The notes: generated by a model not told the origin, from the sequence alone. A stretch of 64,000 bases of DNA from Candidatus Nitricoxidivorans perseverans (GCA_030246985.1 CP107246.1:1924282-1988281), one strand, 5' to 3'; positions 17,133-26,307 are shown, counted from the first letter of the stretch. Numbers and translations: made by a program.

Positions 17133-18650
17133 TCAATGATGGTGCGGATGCTCCGCCACGTGATGGGTTTCCGCCGCCACGTGGTGCTGGAGTTCGTGCA
17201 GCGGCCGGCCGGGCGTCTTGTGGCCGACCCACTGGGGCAGCAGAGAGCCGGCCGCCATGCCGGCGGCCGAGATGAGGAGGCCGATCAGTTGCGGCGGCAC
17301 GGGGCTTTCCTCGCCGATCAGCACCTCGATCAGCAGCCAGGAGATCAGTCCGCCGAAGGTGGCCATGAGCGCGCCCTGGGTGGTGGCGCGCTTCCAGAGG
17401 ATGCCGGCGATGAGTGGCACGAAGGCGCCGGCGAGCGTGACCTTGTAGGCGTTCTCGACCATCTTGAAGATCGACGATTCCGAGTTGAGCGCGAAGGCCA
17501 GCACCAGGCCGGTGAAGCCGACCAGGCAACCGCGCATCACCCACAGGAAGCGGTGGTCGCCCATGTGCGGATAGAAGCCGCGCACGACGTTCTCGGCGAA
17601 GGTGACGGAGGGCGCGAGCAGCGTTGCCGACGAGCAGCTCATGATGGCCGAGAGCACGGCGCCGAAGAAGAGTACCTGCGCCGCGAGCGGCGTGTGCTGG
17701 AGCACCAGGATCGGCAGCACGAGCTGCGAGTCCCTCTCCAGGATGTCGGCGAACAGAGCCGGATCGATCAGCGTCGCCGAGTAGGCGATGAACATGGGCA
17801 CGAAGGTGAAGCAGAAGTAGATCGAGGCGCCCAGGATCGAACCGCCCAGCGCGATTTTCGCGCTCTTCGCCGAGGTGACGCGCTGGAACACGTCCTGCTG
17901 CGGGATCGAGCCGAGCATCATGGTGATCCAGGCGCCGAGGAAGGTGATCCACTTGAGCGGATCGGGTTCGGGGAAGAAGTCCAGCTTGCCGGCGAGGCGG
18001 GCGTGGTCGATGACCGCCGCCGCGCCTGCGGCGCCCCCCGCCGCGTCGCCGCTGACCTTGCCGCTGACGATCCAGGCGATGAACAGCAGGCCGCCCATGC
18101 TGACGGCCATCTGCACGAAGTCGAGGATGGCCACCGAGAACATGCCGCCGAAGAAGGTGTAGGTCAGCACGATGGCCGCGCCGAGGATCATGCCCGTTTC
18201 CTGCGCCACCGCGCCGTCGGTGACGACGTAGAAGATGAGCCCCAGCGCCTTGATCTGCGCTGCGACCCAGCCCAGGTACGAGGCGACGATGCAGATCGTC
18301 GTCAGCACCTCCACCATGCGATTGTAGCGCATCCGGTAGAAGTCGCCGAGCGTCAGGATGTTGAGCTTGTACAGATAGCGCGAGAACAGGATGCCGGCCA
18401 GGATCAGGCACAGCGATGAGCCGAACGGGTCGGCCACCACGCCGCCCAACCCCTCTTTTACAAACGTGGCCGAGACGCCGAATACGGCCTCGGCGCCGAA
18501 CCAGGTGGCGAACACCGTCGCCGTGACCACCGGCAGCGGCAGGCTGCGGCCGGCGACGGCGAAGTCCTTGGCGTTGTGCACGCGGGTGGCGGCGAACAGG
18601 CCGATGCCCACGGAAACCATGAGGTAGAGGACGACGAACCAGAGCAGCAT
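17133..18650 (-). CDS. Sodium:solute symporter (SSS family) with histidine-rich tail
   Basis: 505 residues, about 13 membrane segments, with SSS motifs 'DFAVAGRSLPLPVVTATVFATWFGAEAVFG' and 'MSCSSATLLAPSVTFAENVVRGFYP'. These proteins co-transport Na+ with an organic solute; this one resembles the unassigned proline/pantothenate-like branch. The extreme C-terminus is unusually histidine-rich (HHVAAETHHVAEHPHHH; 8 His in 17 residues). The ATG directly abuts the ubiB stop (TAAATG), implying translational coupling. Solute unknown. Confidence 0.88.
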   Translation of the reverse strand: MLLWFVVLYLMVSVGIGLFAATRVHNAKDFAVAGRSLPLPVVTATVFATWFGAEAVFGVSATFVKEGLGGVVADPFGSSLCLILAGILFSRYLYKLNILTLGDFYRMRYNRMVEVLTTICIVASYLGWVAAQIKALGLIFYVVTDGAVAQETGMILGAAIVLTYTFFGGMFSVAILDFVQMAVSMGGLLFIAWIVSGKVSGDAAGGAAGAAAVIDHARLAGKLDFFPEPDPLKWITFLGAWITMMLGSIPQQDVFQRVTSAKSAKIALGGSILGASIYFCFTFVPMFIAYSATLIDPALFADILERDSQLVLPILVLQHTPLAAQVLFFGAVLSAIMSCSSATLLAPSVTFAENVVRGFYPHMGDHRFLWVMRGCLVGFTGLVLAFALNSESSIFKMVENAYKVTLAGAFVPLIAGILWKRATTQGALMATFGGLISWLLIEVLIGEESPVPPQLIGLLISAAGMAAGSLLPQWVGHKTPGRPLHELQHHVAAETHHVAEHPHHH

Positions 18651-20099
18651 TTAGCGATCCCTCGAACGATCGGATAAAAACCGGTGCAGCAGCCGCGGCA
18701 GTTCGGGCAGAAGCGCCGCCCACTGCGGCGCTTCGCGCTTGAGGTGGTTGAGAAGGCCGCGCCAGCCGACCTGTTCGCGCATCCATCGCTCCAGGAAGGG
18801 CTTGGCGGTCAGCCAGAGGTCGAGATCGGGGTCGAGCTGGCGGCCCAGCCCCTCGATGTTGAGCAGGGTCTTCTGTAACAGGACGAGTTGCGGCTGGATC
18901 TCGACGTTGAATCGGCGCGAGGTCTGGAACAGGCGCAGCAGCACGCGGCCGAAGGAGATGTCCTTGAGCGGACGATCGAAGATGGGCTCGCACACCGCGC
19001 GGATGGCCGCCTCGAAGTCGTCTATGCGTGTTTCGGCCGGCGCCCAGCCCGATTCGACGTGGGCCTGCGCGACGCGCTTGTAGTCGCGGCGGAAGAAGGC
19101 GAGGAAGTTGATCGCCAGGTAGCGCTGGTCGGTCTCGGTCAGCGTGCCGACGATGCCGAAGTCCAGCGCGACGTACTTGCCGCGGCTGGCGCCTTCCGTC
19201 GCCACGAGAATGTTGCCGGGATGCATGTCGGCGTGGAAGAAGCCGTCGCGGAACACCTGGGTGAAGAAGATTTCGACCCCGGCGCGGGAGAGCGCCTTGA
19301 GGTCGATGCCCGCTTCGCGCAGCCGGTCGAGCCGCGAAATGGGAATGCCGTGCATGCGCTCCATCACCATGACCGATGAGGTGCACCAGTCCCAATGGAC
19401 CTCGGGCACCAGGAGCAGCGGCGAGTCCGCGAAATTGCGGCGCAGCTGCGAACAATTGGCCGCCTCGCGCATCAGGTCCAGTTCGTCGGCCAGGTGCTTC
19501 TCGAACTCCGCCACGACTTCCCTGGGCCGCAGCCGCTTGCCGTCGGCCCAGAGCCGTTCGAGCAGTCCGGCGAGGGTGTAGAGCAGGGCGATGTCGTGGC
19601 CGATGACATTTTTCACGCCGGGCCGCAGTATCTTGACGGCCACTTCTCGGCCATCGTGCAAGGTGGCGAAATGCACCTGGGCGACGGAAGCCGAGGCGAC
19701 CGGCTCGCGCTCGAAAGTGGCAAATACGCCGCTCCCGCTCCCGTCATCCGTAACCGGCCTGCCGTAGGCCCGCTCCAGCTCGGCGATCGCCTGTTCCGCG
19801 GGAAAGGGTGGCACCTGGTCCTGGAGCTTCGCCAACTCGTCCGCGATGTCGGTGGGCATGAGGTCCCTGCGGGTCGAGAGCACCTGGCCAAACTTGACGA
19901 AGATGGGGCCCAGTTCCTCCAGAGCCAGCCGCAGCCGGACGGCGCGCGGCGCCCTCAGTTGGCCGGTGAAGTTGCGCCAGAAGAACGGAAGGCCGATCAG
20001 CCGCGCTGCGCGGCCGGCGTGGTCGTGTTCGAGCGCCAGCGCGTCCAGGCCGTGACGAAGGGCGATGCGGACGATCTTGAAAAGACGCAGGAGTCGCAA
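18651..20099 (-). CDS. ubiB: UbiB, atypical kinase/ATPase of ubiquinone biosynthesis
   Basis: 482 residues. ADCK/UbiB family motifs: '[23 protein letters not shown]' (KxGQ motif), '[30 protein letters not shown]', '[19 protein letters not shown]', '[14 protein letters not shown]' and '[14 protein letters not shown]' (DFG-like). UbiB supports assembly of the ubiquinone biosynthesis complex. E. coli UbiB is 546 residues with two C-terminal membrane helices; this protein stops at [10 protein letters not shown] and no such helices are visible, the stop being abutted directly by the symporter ATG. Whether it is naturally short or truncated is unclear. Confidence 0.92.
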   Translation of the reverse strand: MRLLRLFKIVRIALRHGLDALALEHDHAGRAARLIGLPFFWRNFTGQLRAPRAVRLRLALEELGPIFVKFGQVLSTRRDLMPTDIADELAKLQDQVPPFPAEQAIAELERAYGRPVTDDGSGSGVFATFEREPVASASVAQVHFATLHDGREVAVKILRPGVKNVIGHDIALLYTLAGLLERLWADGKRLRPREVVAEFEKHLADELDLMREAANCSQLRRNFADSPLLLVPEVHWDWCTSSVMVMERMHGIPISRLDRLREAGIDLKALSRAGVEIFFTQVFRDGFFHADMHPGNILVATEGASRGKYVALDFGIVGTLTETDQRYLAINFLAFFRRDYKRVAQAHVESGWAPAETRIDDFEAAIRAVCEPIFDRPLKDISFGRVLLRLFQTSRRFNVEIQPQLVLLQKTLLNIEGLGRQLDPDLDLWLTAKPFLERWMREQVGWRGLLNHLKREAPQWAALLPELPRLLHRFLSDRSRDR

Positions 20100-20191
20100 A
20101 ATTCAGGGGCGGCAGTAGGGGAGGGGGCGAATCTACCCGCTTTTTTCCGGGCATGGAAGCATGCCGCCGCCGATCGGGTGATAATTAGAGG

Positions 20192-21781
20192 ATGGCCGCC
20201 AAGATCCTCAGCGATGTGATGACCCGCCACGTGGATACCGTGGCGCCCCGTTGTCCCATCTCCACCGCGGCCTGGATCATGAAGGACGACCGCATTTCCT
20301 CCCTGGTGGTGGTCGAGAACGGCAAGGGGGTGGGCATGCTTACCGAACGGGACATCGTCCGGGCCATGCACCTCGACCTGAGGTATGAGACTCCGGTGTC
20401 CGCGGTGATGGGGACTCCACTGCTCGCCGTCGGCAGCAGCATGGAATTTCACGCCGCGGTCCGCCTGGCCTGCGAGCGGGGCGTTCGCCACCTGGTGGTG
20501 GCCGGCGGAGACGGCGTGCCCCTTGGCATCTGTACCGCCAGCGACTTCCGGTACCACATCGACCACAGCTTCTATGTCCGGCACCGGCTCGTGCACGAAG
20601 CGACCGATTTGGAACCCGTCCTCGTTTCGCCCCAGTCCCCGATCCGCGATGTGGCGGACCGGTTGGTGGCGCGCAACGTCCCGGCGGCGATCGTCGTCGA
20701 AGGCCGGCGCGCCGTCGGCATCGTCAGCGAGCGCACCCTGACGCGGATATTCGCCGGCGGCGTCGATCCGGGAACGCCGGTGGCCGACCACATGGCAACG
20801 CCGCTGCGCATCCTCCTCGGCGACGGATTGCTGGACGCCTCGCGGCTCATGCAGTCCGCACGGCGGCGCCACCTGGTGGTCGAAGACGAATTCGGCCGCG
20901 CCGTCGGCCTGCTGGCGGGGGATCGGCTGCTGTATCTGCTGCGAAACGATTACGAAAACTCCGCCCCGGACGACCGTCGCTTCATCGAAAGGCAGCGGCG
21001 CGCCGACGACGAACACCTGCGACTTTCCCTCGAAGCGGTGGAGGACGGCTTGTGGGACTGGGATATTCCGGTCGACCGCCTCCGCCTGAGCGCGCTCGGC
21101 CTCGACCTGCTCGGCTGCGCGCCGGAGGCTGCGCCGGTTTTCGCCTTTGCCGAATGGCAGGCGCGCGTCCATCCGGAAGATTTCGCTGCCGCCTGGGCGG
21201 AGATCGAATCCTGCGTCGAGGGGAGCGCCGCCTTTGCCGTGGATTTCCGCCTGCGCCGCGGGGATGGCGGATGGCTGTGGACCCACTGCCGGGGCAAGGC
21301 GGTGGAGTTTGACGCCGACGGCCATCCCCGCCGCATGGTGGGTACGCTCTCGGACGCGACGGAACGCTTCCGCATGCTCCATGCTCTGCGCGAAAGCGAG
21401 GGCAAGTATCGATCCATCCTGGCCTCCATGGCCGAGGGCGTGATGGTTCACGATGCCGACGGCCGCATCGTCGAGTGCAATCCCGCCGCCGAACGCATTC
21501 TCGGCCTGGCGCCGTCTCATATCCGTGGCAGCGATGACGCAAAACTGTATCCCGAAGCCGTCCAGGCCGACGGTTCGCCTTTTTCGGCCGAAGCCCATCC
21601 GGCCGCGGTGGCGCTGCGCACCGGAGAACCGGTTCGGGACGTGGTGATGGGCGTGCGAAAACCGGATGGCAGCCTGTCCTGGCTACGCGTCAATGCCGAA
21701 CCGCTTCGGATCGACCCAAACGCCGCGCCGTACGGCGTCGTGGCGACATTTTCCGACATCACCCCCTTCTTCCGGCCATAG
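20192..21781 (+). CDS. CBS-domain / PAS-domain sensor protein without visible output domain
   Basis: 529 residues. Residues 1-250 hold two tandem CBS pairs ('ILSDVMTRHVDTVAPRCPIS', 'VGMLTERDIVRAM', 'PLGICTASDFRYH', 'VGIVSERTLTRIF', 'AVGLLAGDRLLYLL'). A PAS/PAC follows ('EAVEDGLWDWDIPVDRLRLS', 'RLRRGDGGWLWTHCRGKAV', 'RMVGTLSDATERF'), then a second PAS ('YRSILASMAEGVMVHDADGRIVECNPAAERILG') with its PAC ('KPDGSLSWLRVNAEPL', 'GVVATFSDITPF'). Such sensors normally continue into GGDEF/EAL or kinase domains; here the frame ends at TAG right after the second PAC. It lies divergently from ubiB. Ligands unknown; adenosine nucleotides are usual for CBS. Confidence 0.85.
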   Translation: MAAKILSDVMTRHVDTVAPRCPISTAAWIMKDDRISSLVVVENGKGVGMLTERDIVRAMHLDLRYETPVSAVMGTPLLAVGSSMEFHAAVRLACERGVRHLVVAGGDGVPLGICTASDFRYHIDHSFYVRHRLVHEATDLEPVLVSPQSPIRDVADRLVARNVPAAIVVEGRRAVGIVSERTLTRIFAGGVDPGTPVADHMATPLRILLGDGLLDASRLMQSARRRHLVVEDEFGRAVGLLAGDRLLYLLRNDYENSAPDDRRFIERQRRADDEHLRLSLEAVEDGLWDWDIPVDRLRLSALGLDLLGCAPEAAPVFAFAEWQARVHPEDFAAAWAEIESCVEGSAAFAVDFRLRRGDGGWLWTHCRGKAVEFDADGHPRRMVGTLSDATERFRMLHALRESEGKYRSILASMAEGVMVHDADGRIVECNPAAERILGLAPSHIRGSDDAKLYPEAVQADGSPFSAEAHPAAVALRTGEPVRDVVMGVRKPDGSLSWLRVNAEPLRIDPNAAPYGVVATFSDITPFFRP

Positions 21782-21869
21782 GTGGGACGCCCGCGGCGCC
21801 GCGGCCGGCGCCGGCTTTCGACCGGGCGGCACGCTGCCCGCTATAATGACTTCTTCGAGCTTGTTTCCG

Positions 21870-23612
21870 ATGACCATGACATTCGATCCAAAGGCCCATC
21901 TCGCCGGTCTGTTGCGCATTGCGCTGGAAAGCGTCGCGCCCGGCACGCCGGCCGACATCCGCCTGGAACGGCCGAAGCAGGCTTCCCACGGGGATTTCGC
22001 CAGCAGCCTGGCCCTCCAGATCGCCCGCGCGCTGAAAATCAATCCGCGCCAGATCGCCGAGCGCCTCGTGCGCGAACTGCCCGTGTCGGCATGGGTGGAC
22101 AAGGCCGAGGTGGCCGGCGCCGGCTTCATCAACTTCACGCTGGCCGCGGCCGCCAAGACGGGGGTGGTCGGGGATGTGCTGGCGCGCGGCGCCGAATACG
22201 GACGCGGCGCGAAAAGGCCCGGCAGGATCCAGGTCGAGTTCGTCTCGGCCAATCCGACCGGCCCGCTGCATGTCGGCCACGGCCGCGGCGCCGCCTACGG
22301 CGCGAGCCTCGCCAGCCTGCTGGCCTTCGCCGGCCATCAGGTCTGCCGCGAGTTCTATGTGAATGACGCCGGCCGGCAGATGGACATCCTGGCCGTGTCA
22401 ACCTGGCTGCGCTATCTCGATCTCCATGGCGAGAAGGTGCCCTTCCCGCCCAACGCCTACCAGGGCGACTACGTGCAGGACATGGCGCGGCAGATCAGCG
22501 ACGCGCACGGCGGCCGCTACGTGCATCCGGCGCCCGCCGTGCTGGCCTGCGTGCCGCCGGCCGACGGCGAGGACGGCGATCCCGAGGCCCATCTCGACGG
22601 CCTGATCGCCGCCGCCAAGGACCTGCTCGGCGAGGAGTGGGCCTACATCCACCAGCACGCGCTGACCGAACAGCTCGCCGATTGCCGCGAGGACCTCGAA
22701 GAGTACGGCGTCCATTTCGACTGCTGGTTCTCGGAGCGTTCCCTCTACGATACCGGCATGGTCGAGAAGGCCGTCGCCGAGCTGGAAAGCCGCGGCCATA
22801 TCTATGTCCAGGACGGCGCGAAATGGTTCCGCTCGACCGATTTCGGCGACGAGAAGGACCGCGTCGTGCAGCGCGAAAACGGCCTCTACACCTACTTCGC
22901 CTCCGACGTCGCCTACCACGCCAACAAGTTCGAGCGCGGCTTCGTCAAGGTGATCGACGTCTGGGGTGCCGACCACCACGGCTACATTCCAAGGGTGATG
23001 GGGGCGCTCAAGGCGCTCGGCCTGCCCGACGACCGGCTCGACGTCGCGCTGGTCCAGTTCGTCAGCCTGTTCCGCGACGGCGCCAAGGTGGCGATGTCCA
23101 CGCGCGCCGGACAGTACGTGACCCTGCGCGAGCTGCGAGAGGAAGTCGGGAACGACGCCTGCCGCTTCTTCTACCTGCTCAGGAAGTCCGACCAGGCCCT
23201 GGATTTCGACCTGACGCTGGCCAAGTCGGAATCGAGCGACAACCCGGTCTACTACGTCCAGTACGCCCACGCCCGCATCTGTTCGGTCATGGAGCAGTGG
23301 GGTGGCCATGAAGCCGATCTGGCCGCCGCCGACACGGCGCTCCTGACGAGCGAGAAGGAACTGGCGCTATGCGCGCGGCTCGCCGCGTTTCCCGAAATCG
23401 TCGCCGCGGCCGCCACGGACTATGCGCCGCATGCCGTCGCCTTCTACCTGCGCGAACTGGCTGGCGAATTCCACGGCTGGTACAACGCCGAGCGTTTGCT
23501 GGTCGAGGACGAGTCGCAGCGCCATGCGCGCCTTGCCCTGGCCGTCGCCGTGCGCCGGGTGCTGAGGAACGGCTTGGCGCTCCTGGGAGTTTCCGCCCCC
23601 GATTCGATGTAA
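21870..23612 (+). CDS. argS: Arginyl-tRNA synthetase
   Basis: 580 residues. Class I signatures are present: 'FVSANPTGPLHVGHGRGAAYG' contains the HIGH equivalent HVGH, and 'LFRDGAKVAMSTRAGQYVTL' replaces KMSKS as in most ArgRS. The DALR anticodon-binding C-terminus includes 'VYYVQYAHARICSV'. It charges tRNA-Arg. Three in-frame ATGs (21846, 21870, 21876) are possible and none has a clear ribosome site; I chose 21870 (MTMTFDPKAHLAGLLR). Downstream spacing of 14 bp to the SPOR gene suggests one transcript. Confidence 0.95.
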   Translation: MTMTFDPKAHLAGLLRIALESVAPGTPADIRLERPKQASHGDFASSLALQIARALKINPRQIAERLVRELPVSAWVDKAEVAGAGFINFTLAAAAKTGVVGDVLARGAEYGRGAKRPGRIQVEFVSANPTGPLHVGHGRGAAYGASLASLLAFAGHQVCREFYVNDAGRQMDILAVSTWLRYLDLHGEKVPFPPNAYQGDYVQDMARQISDAHGGRYVHPAPAVLACVPPADGEDGDPEAHLDGLIAAAKDLLGEEWAYIHQHALTEQLADCREDLEEYGVHFDCWFSERSLYDTGMVEKAVAELESRGHIYVQDGAKWFRSTDFGDEKDRVVQRENGLYTYFASDVAYHANKFERGFVKVIDVWGADHHGYIPRVMGALKALGLPDDRLDVALVQFVSLFRDGAKVAMSTRAGQYVTLRELREEVGNDACRFFYLLRKSDQALDFDLTLAKSESSDNPVYYVQYAHARICSVMEQWGGHEADLAAADTALLTSEKELALCARLAAFPEIVAAAATDYAPHAVAFYLRELAGEFHGWYNAERLLVEDESQRHARLALAVAVRRVLRNGLALLGVSAPDSM

Positions 23613-23626
23613 GGTCCCGCCGAAAA

Positions 23627-24217
23627 ATGAAGCGACAGAAAAATTTCGAGTCCGCGCAACCGCCCCGCAGTTGCGGCGGCACGCTGCTCGGCGTATTCAT
23701 CGGCTTGGTGATCGGCGTCCTGATCTCCTTCGGCGTCGTCTGGATGCTGAACAAAACGCCCCTGCCCTTCCAGGACAAGGTCGGTCAGGTCGGTCTTCCG
23801 GAAGTGCCGGCCAACGGCCAGCTCCCCGCGCCCCTGCCGGGCAAGCCGGGCGACAAGGCCGGGGTCGGCGAAAGGCCGCGCTTCGAGTTCTACAAGATAC
23901 TGCCGGGCGGACAGGAGGCGATGCCCGCCTCCGCCGCCCCCGCTCCCGCTGTCGCGCCCTTGCCTGCCGGCGAGTCGATCTATCTTCAGGTCGGCGCCTT
24001 CCAGAAGTTGGCCGACGCCGACAAGCTGAAGGCGAAACTGATCATGATGGGGATGGAGGTCGCCGTCCATGATGTCAGCATTCCCGACAAGGGCGCCATG
24101 CACCGGGTGCGCGTCGGCCCCTTCGCCAGCATCAACGAAATGAACCGCGTGCGCAATCAGATGTCAGACAACGGCATCCCGGCCACGGTGGTCAGGGTGA
24201 AGGAAGCATCCAACTGA
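23627..24217 (+). CDS. SPOR-domain membrane protein (FtsN-like)
   Basis: 196 residues. One N-terminal membrane helix (GTLLGVFIGLVIGVLISFGVVW, about 18-40), a proline/alanine-rich linker, and a C-terminal SPOR domain from about residue 118 ('SIYLQVGAFQKLADADKLKAKLIMMG', 'MHRVRVGPFASINEMNRVRNQM', 'IPATVVRV'). SPOR domains bind denuded glycan strands at the division septum. The argS-SPOR-dsbA order is a common betaproteobacterial arrangement. Topology and domain are clear; an FtsN role is inferred. Confidence 0.88.
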   Translation: MKRQKNFESAQPPRSCGGTLLGVFIGLVIGVLISFGVVWMLNKTPLPFQDKVGQVGLPEVPANGQLPAPLPGKPGDKAGVGERPRFEFYKILPGGQEAMPASAAPAPAVAPLPAGESIYLQVGAFQKLADADKLKAKLIMMGMEVAVHDVSIPDKGAMHRVRVGPFASINEMNRVRNQMSDNGIPATVVRVKEASN

Positions 24218-24234
24218 TTTTTTAGGGAAGAAAC

Positions 24235-24888
24235 ATGCGCAAACTGACACTGTGGCTCGCCTCCGCTGCCCTTTTCTCGCTGTCCGGCCTGGCCGGCGCC
24301 GCGGAGCTGAAGGAGGGCCAGCACTACACCACCTTCAATCCGCCGCGTTCGACTGAAGCCCGGGACAAGATCGAGGTTACCGAGTTCTTCTGGTACGGCT
24401 GCGCCCATTGCTTCAACTTCGATCCCATCCTGCACAAGTGGCTCAAGAAGCTGCCCGCCGACATCGCCTTCCGCCGCGTGCCGGCCATTTTCCCGGGCAA
24501 GAACGGCGCGCCGGGCAACTGGGCGCCGGGCGCAAAGCTCTACTATGCGCTGGAAGCGATGGGACTCCTGGAAAAGCTGCACGGCGAGGTGTTCGACGCC
24601 ATGCACATCGACCGCATCAACCTTCAGGACGAGAAGGTGCTGCGCGAGTGGCTGGGCAGGAAGGGCGTCGACGCACAGAAATTCTTCGACACATGGAATT
24701 CCTTCGCCATCCAGGGCAAAGTGCAGCGCGCCCAGCAGCTGACCCTGCAGCACGGACTCACCGGTGTGCCGGCGATGGTGGTGGACGGAAAATACATGCC
24801 CGCCAGCGGCGGCGCCGGCAGCCACGAGGAAATCACCGCGATTCTCGACCAGCTGATCGAGAAGGCGCGCAAGGACCGCAAGAAATAA
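24235..24888 (+). CDS. dsbA: Thiol:disulfide interchange protein DsbA
   Basis: 217 residues with a signal peptide cleaved near AGAAELKEG. The thioredoxin-like fold carries the redox centre 'FFWYGCAHCFNF' (CAHC at about 58-61, rather than the classical CPHC) and the cis-proline loop 'GLTGVPAMVVDGKYM'. DsbA introduces disulfides into periplasmic proteins. A good ribosome site (AGGGAAGAAAC) precedes the ATG, 17 bp after the SPOR gene. The CxxC dipeptide affects redox potential, so the Ala variant may be somewhat less oxidising; that is inference. Confidence 0.93.
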   Translation: MRKLTLWLASAALFSLSGLAGAAELKEGQHYTTFNPPRSTEARDKIEVTEFFWYGCAHCFNFDPILHKWLKKLPADIAFRRVPAIFPGKNGAPGNWAPGAKLYYALEAMGLLEKLHGEVFDAMHIDRINLQDEKVLREWLGRKGVDAQKFFDTWNSFAIQGKVQRAQQLTLQHGLTGVPAMVVDGKYMPASGGAGSHEEITAILDQLIEKARKDRKK

Positions 24889-24889
24889 C

Positions 24890-25654
24890 TTGAAAGTCTT
24901 TATCACCGGCGCCTCGTCGGGCCTGGGCGCGGCGCTGGCCCGGCATTACGCGGCGCGGGGCGCCACGGTGGGGTTGGCGGCGCGGCGCAAGTCCCTGCTC
25001 GACGAGCTGGCCGCCGGCTTGCCCGGCAGCACGCACCACGTCTATGCGCTCGATGTCGTCGATGCCGGCGCGCTGGCCGATGCCGGCCGCGACTTCATCG
25101 ATCGTGCCGGCGTTCCCGACATCGTCATCGCCAACGCCGGCGTCTCGGCCGGCACGCTGGCCGGCGAGTCCGGAGACCTGCCCGCCTTCCGGCGCATCTT
25201 CGAGACCAACGTGCTCGGCATGGTGCACACTTTTCATCCCTTCATCGGCGCCATGCGCGCGGCGGGTCGCGGCCGGCTCGTGGGCATCGGTTCCGTGGCC
25301 GGTATCCGGGGGCTTCCGGGCGCCGGCGCCTACTCGGCCTCGAAGGCCGCGGCCGCCGCCTCTCTCGAAAGCCTGCGGGTGGAACTGCGCGACAGCGGCG
25401 TGAAAGTGGTGACCGTGGCGCCCGGCTACATCGAAACGCCGATGACCGCCGTCAACGACTACCCCATGCCCTTCATGCTCCCGGCGGACGAGGCGGCGCG
25501 GCGCATCGCCGTCGTCATCGACGCGGGCAGAAGCCACGCCGTCGTGCCCTGGCAGATGGCCATCGCGGCGAAACTGCTGCGGCTGCTGCCCGATGCCCTC
25601 TACGACGCCCTGGCCGCGAAGGCCGGGCGCAAGCCGCGCGGGCTCGAGCGCTAA
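24890..25654 (+). CDS. Short-chain dehydrogenase/reductase (SDR family)
   Basis: 254 residues starting at TTG 24890, one base after the dsbA stop; no ATG is available near the conserved N-terminus. Classical SDR motifs: 'FITGASSGLGAALAR' (TGxxxGxG cofactor site), 'IVIANAGVSAG' (NAG), the catalytic serine in 'GIGSVAGIRGLPG', and 'YSASKAAAAASLESL' (YxxxK). It oxidises or reduces an unknown substrate with NAD(P)H. A strong hairpin terminator follows 15 bp downstream, closing the argS-SPOR-dsbA-SDR unit. Confidence 0.9.
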   Translation: MKVFITGASSGLGAALARHYAARGATVGLAARRKSLLDELAAGLPGSTHHVYALDVVDAGALADAGRDFIDRAGVPDIVIANAGVSAGTLAGESGDLPAFRRIFETNVLGMVHTFHPFIGAMRAAGRGRLVGIGSVAGIRGLPGAGAYSASKAAAAASLESLRVELRDSGVKVVTVAPGYIETPMTAVNDYPMPFMLPADEAARRIAVVIDAGRSHAVVPWQMAIAAKLLRLLPDALYDALAAKAGRKPRGLER

Positions 25655-25669
25655 GAGCTTCTATTGAAG

Positions 25670-25698
25670 AAGGAGGCAATGAGAGCCATTGCCTCCTT
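25670..25698. terminator. Bidirectional rho-independent terminator
   Basis: AAGGAGGCAAT (25670-25680) and ATTGCCTCCTT (25688-25698) are perfect complements forming an 11-bp stem with a 7-nt loop, with T residues following. It lies between the convergent SDR gene and the small GG-leader peptide gene and can serve both. Confidence 0.85.
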
Positions 25699-25711
25699 TA
25701 TGGGGCGGTGG

Positions 25712-25990
25712 TCAGACGCCGACCGAGGCGGAGGCGGAGACCGAGACCGAAACGGAGGCCGAGGCGCCCAGCGGCAGGCCGCCAAGCAGGCCGGTGAGGG
25801 CGCTGACGAGGCTGCCGGCCAGACCGGCGATGCCGGCGACCGCACTGCCGATCAGCGCAAAGGTGTTGCCCGCGATCGCGCCGGCCATGACGAAGGGGTC
25901 GATCGACGCGGACACGCCGGGGCCGCCGACGGTGATGGCACCGCCGGACACCATGTCGAGTTCGTCGCGAGTCAGAGTTTGAATAGCCAT
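25712..25990 (-). CDS. Small double-glycine-leader peptide, bacteriocin-like precursor
   Basis: 92 residues from the ATG at 25990 with AGGAG 7 nt upstream. The N-terminus MAIQTLTRDELDMVSGG is a textbook double-glycine leader (ELxxVSGG), which would be cut after Gly17 by a C39-peptidase ABC exporter. The predicted mature 75 residues are Gly/Ala/Ser/Val-rich and hydrophobic (ITVGGPGVSASIDPF, 'AGAIAGNTFALIGSAVAG'), ending in alternating Ser-Val/Ala. That is consistent with a class II bacteriocin or another exported GG peptide. No exporter, peptidase or immunity gene is adjacent. It is divergent from nirB across a 317-bp gap. Confidence 0.75.
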   Translation of the reverse strand: MAIQTLTRDELDMVSGGAITVGGPGVSASIDPFVMAGAIAGNTFALIGSAVAGIAGLAGSLVSALTGLLGGLPLGASASVSVSVSASASVGV

Positions 25991-26191
25991 GAGAAGACTC
26001 CTGGAAAATTGAAGAAATATGATGCCCTGCGCGCGAAATCTATCACATATGGCGAAAGTAATACCAGCGGTGCACTTTTGCGCCCCCGTCGGGCTCAAGC
26101 CTCGATCTTTGATCCGCCCGGAAGCGAAATCGGATGCACACATAGCGTGCGGTGCAAATTCCGCCCGCCCCATCCGGGTGCCGGAATATTC

Positions 26192-26205
26192 TTGATATGA
26201 ATCAA
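26192..26205 (+). promoter_or_regulatory. FNR/Anr-type binding site upstream of nirB
   Basis: TTGATATGAATCAA is a perfect match to the FNR consensus TTGAT-N4-ATCAA, centred about 109 bp before the nirB ATG and about 208 bp before the GG-peptide ATG. The 317-bp gap 25991-26307 contains no other recognised element. It predicts anaerobic activation of nirBD; whether the divergent peptide gene is also controlled is open. Confidence 0.75.
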
Positions 26206-26307
26206 TATGTTCTGCAACCCCTTGTTTTGGCACCTCGTGGCTTTCCGCTGGCAAGGTGATTGCATAGGTGTCCTCCGACCATTGTTCATTACTCGGAGGA
26301 CCTCGAC

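Noticed and set aside
19997-21598. 533-codon minus-strand open frame opposite the CBS/PAS gene
   Set aside because: Translation lacks motifs, while the plus strand encodes clear CBS and PAS domains over the same bases.
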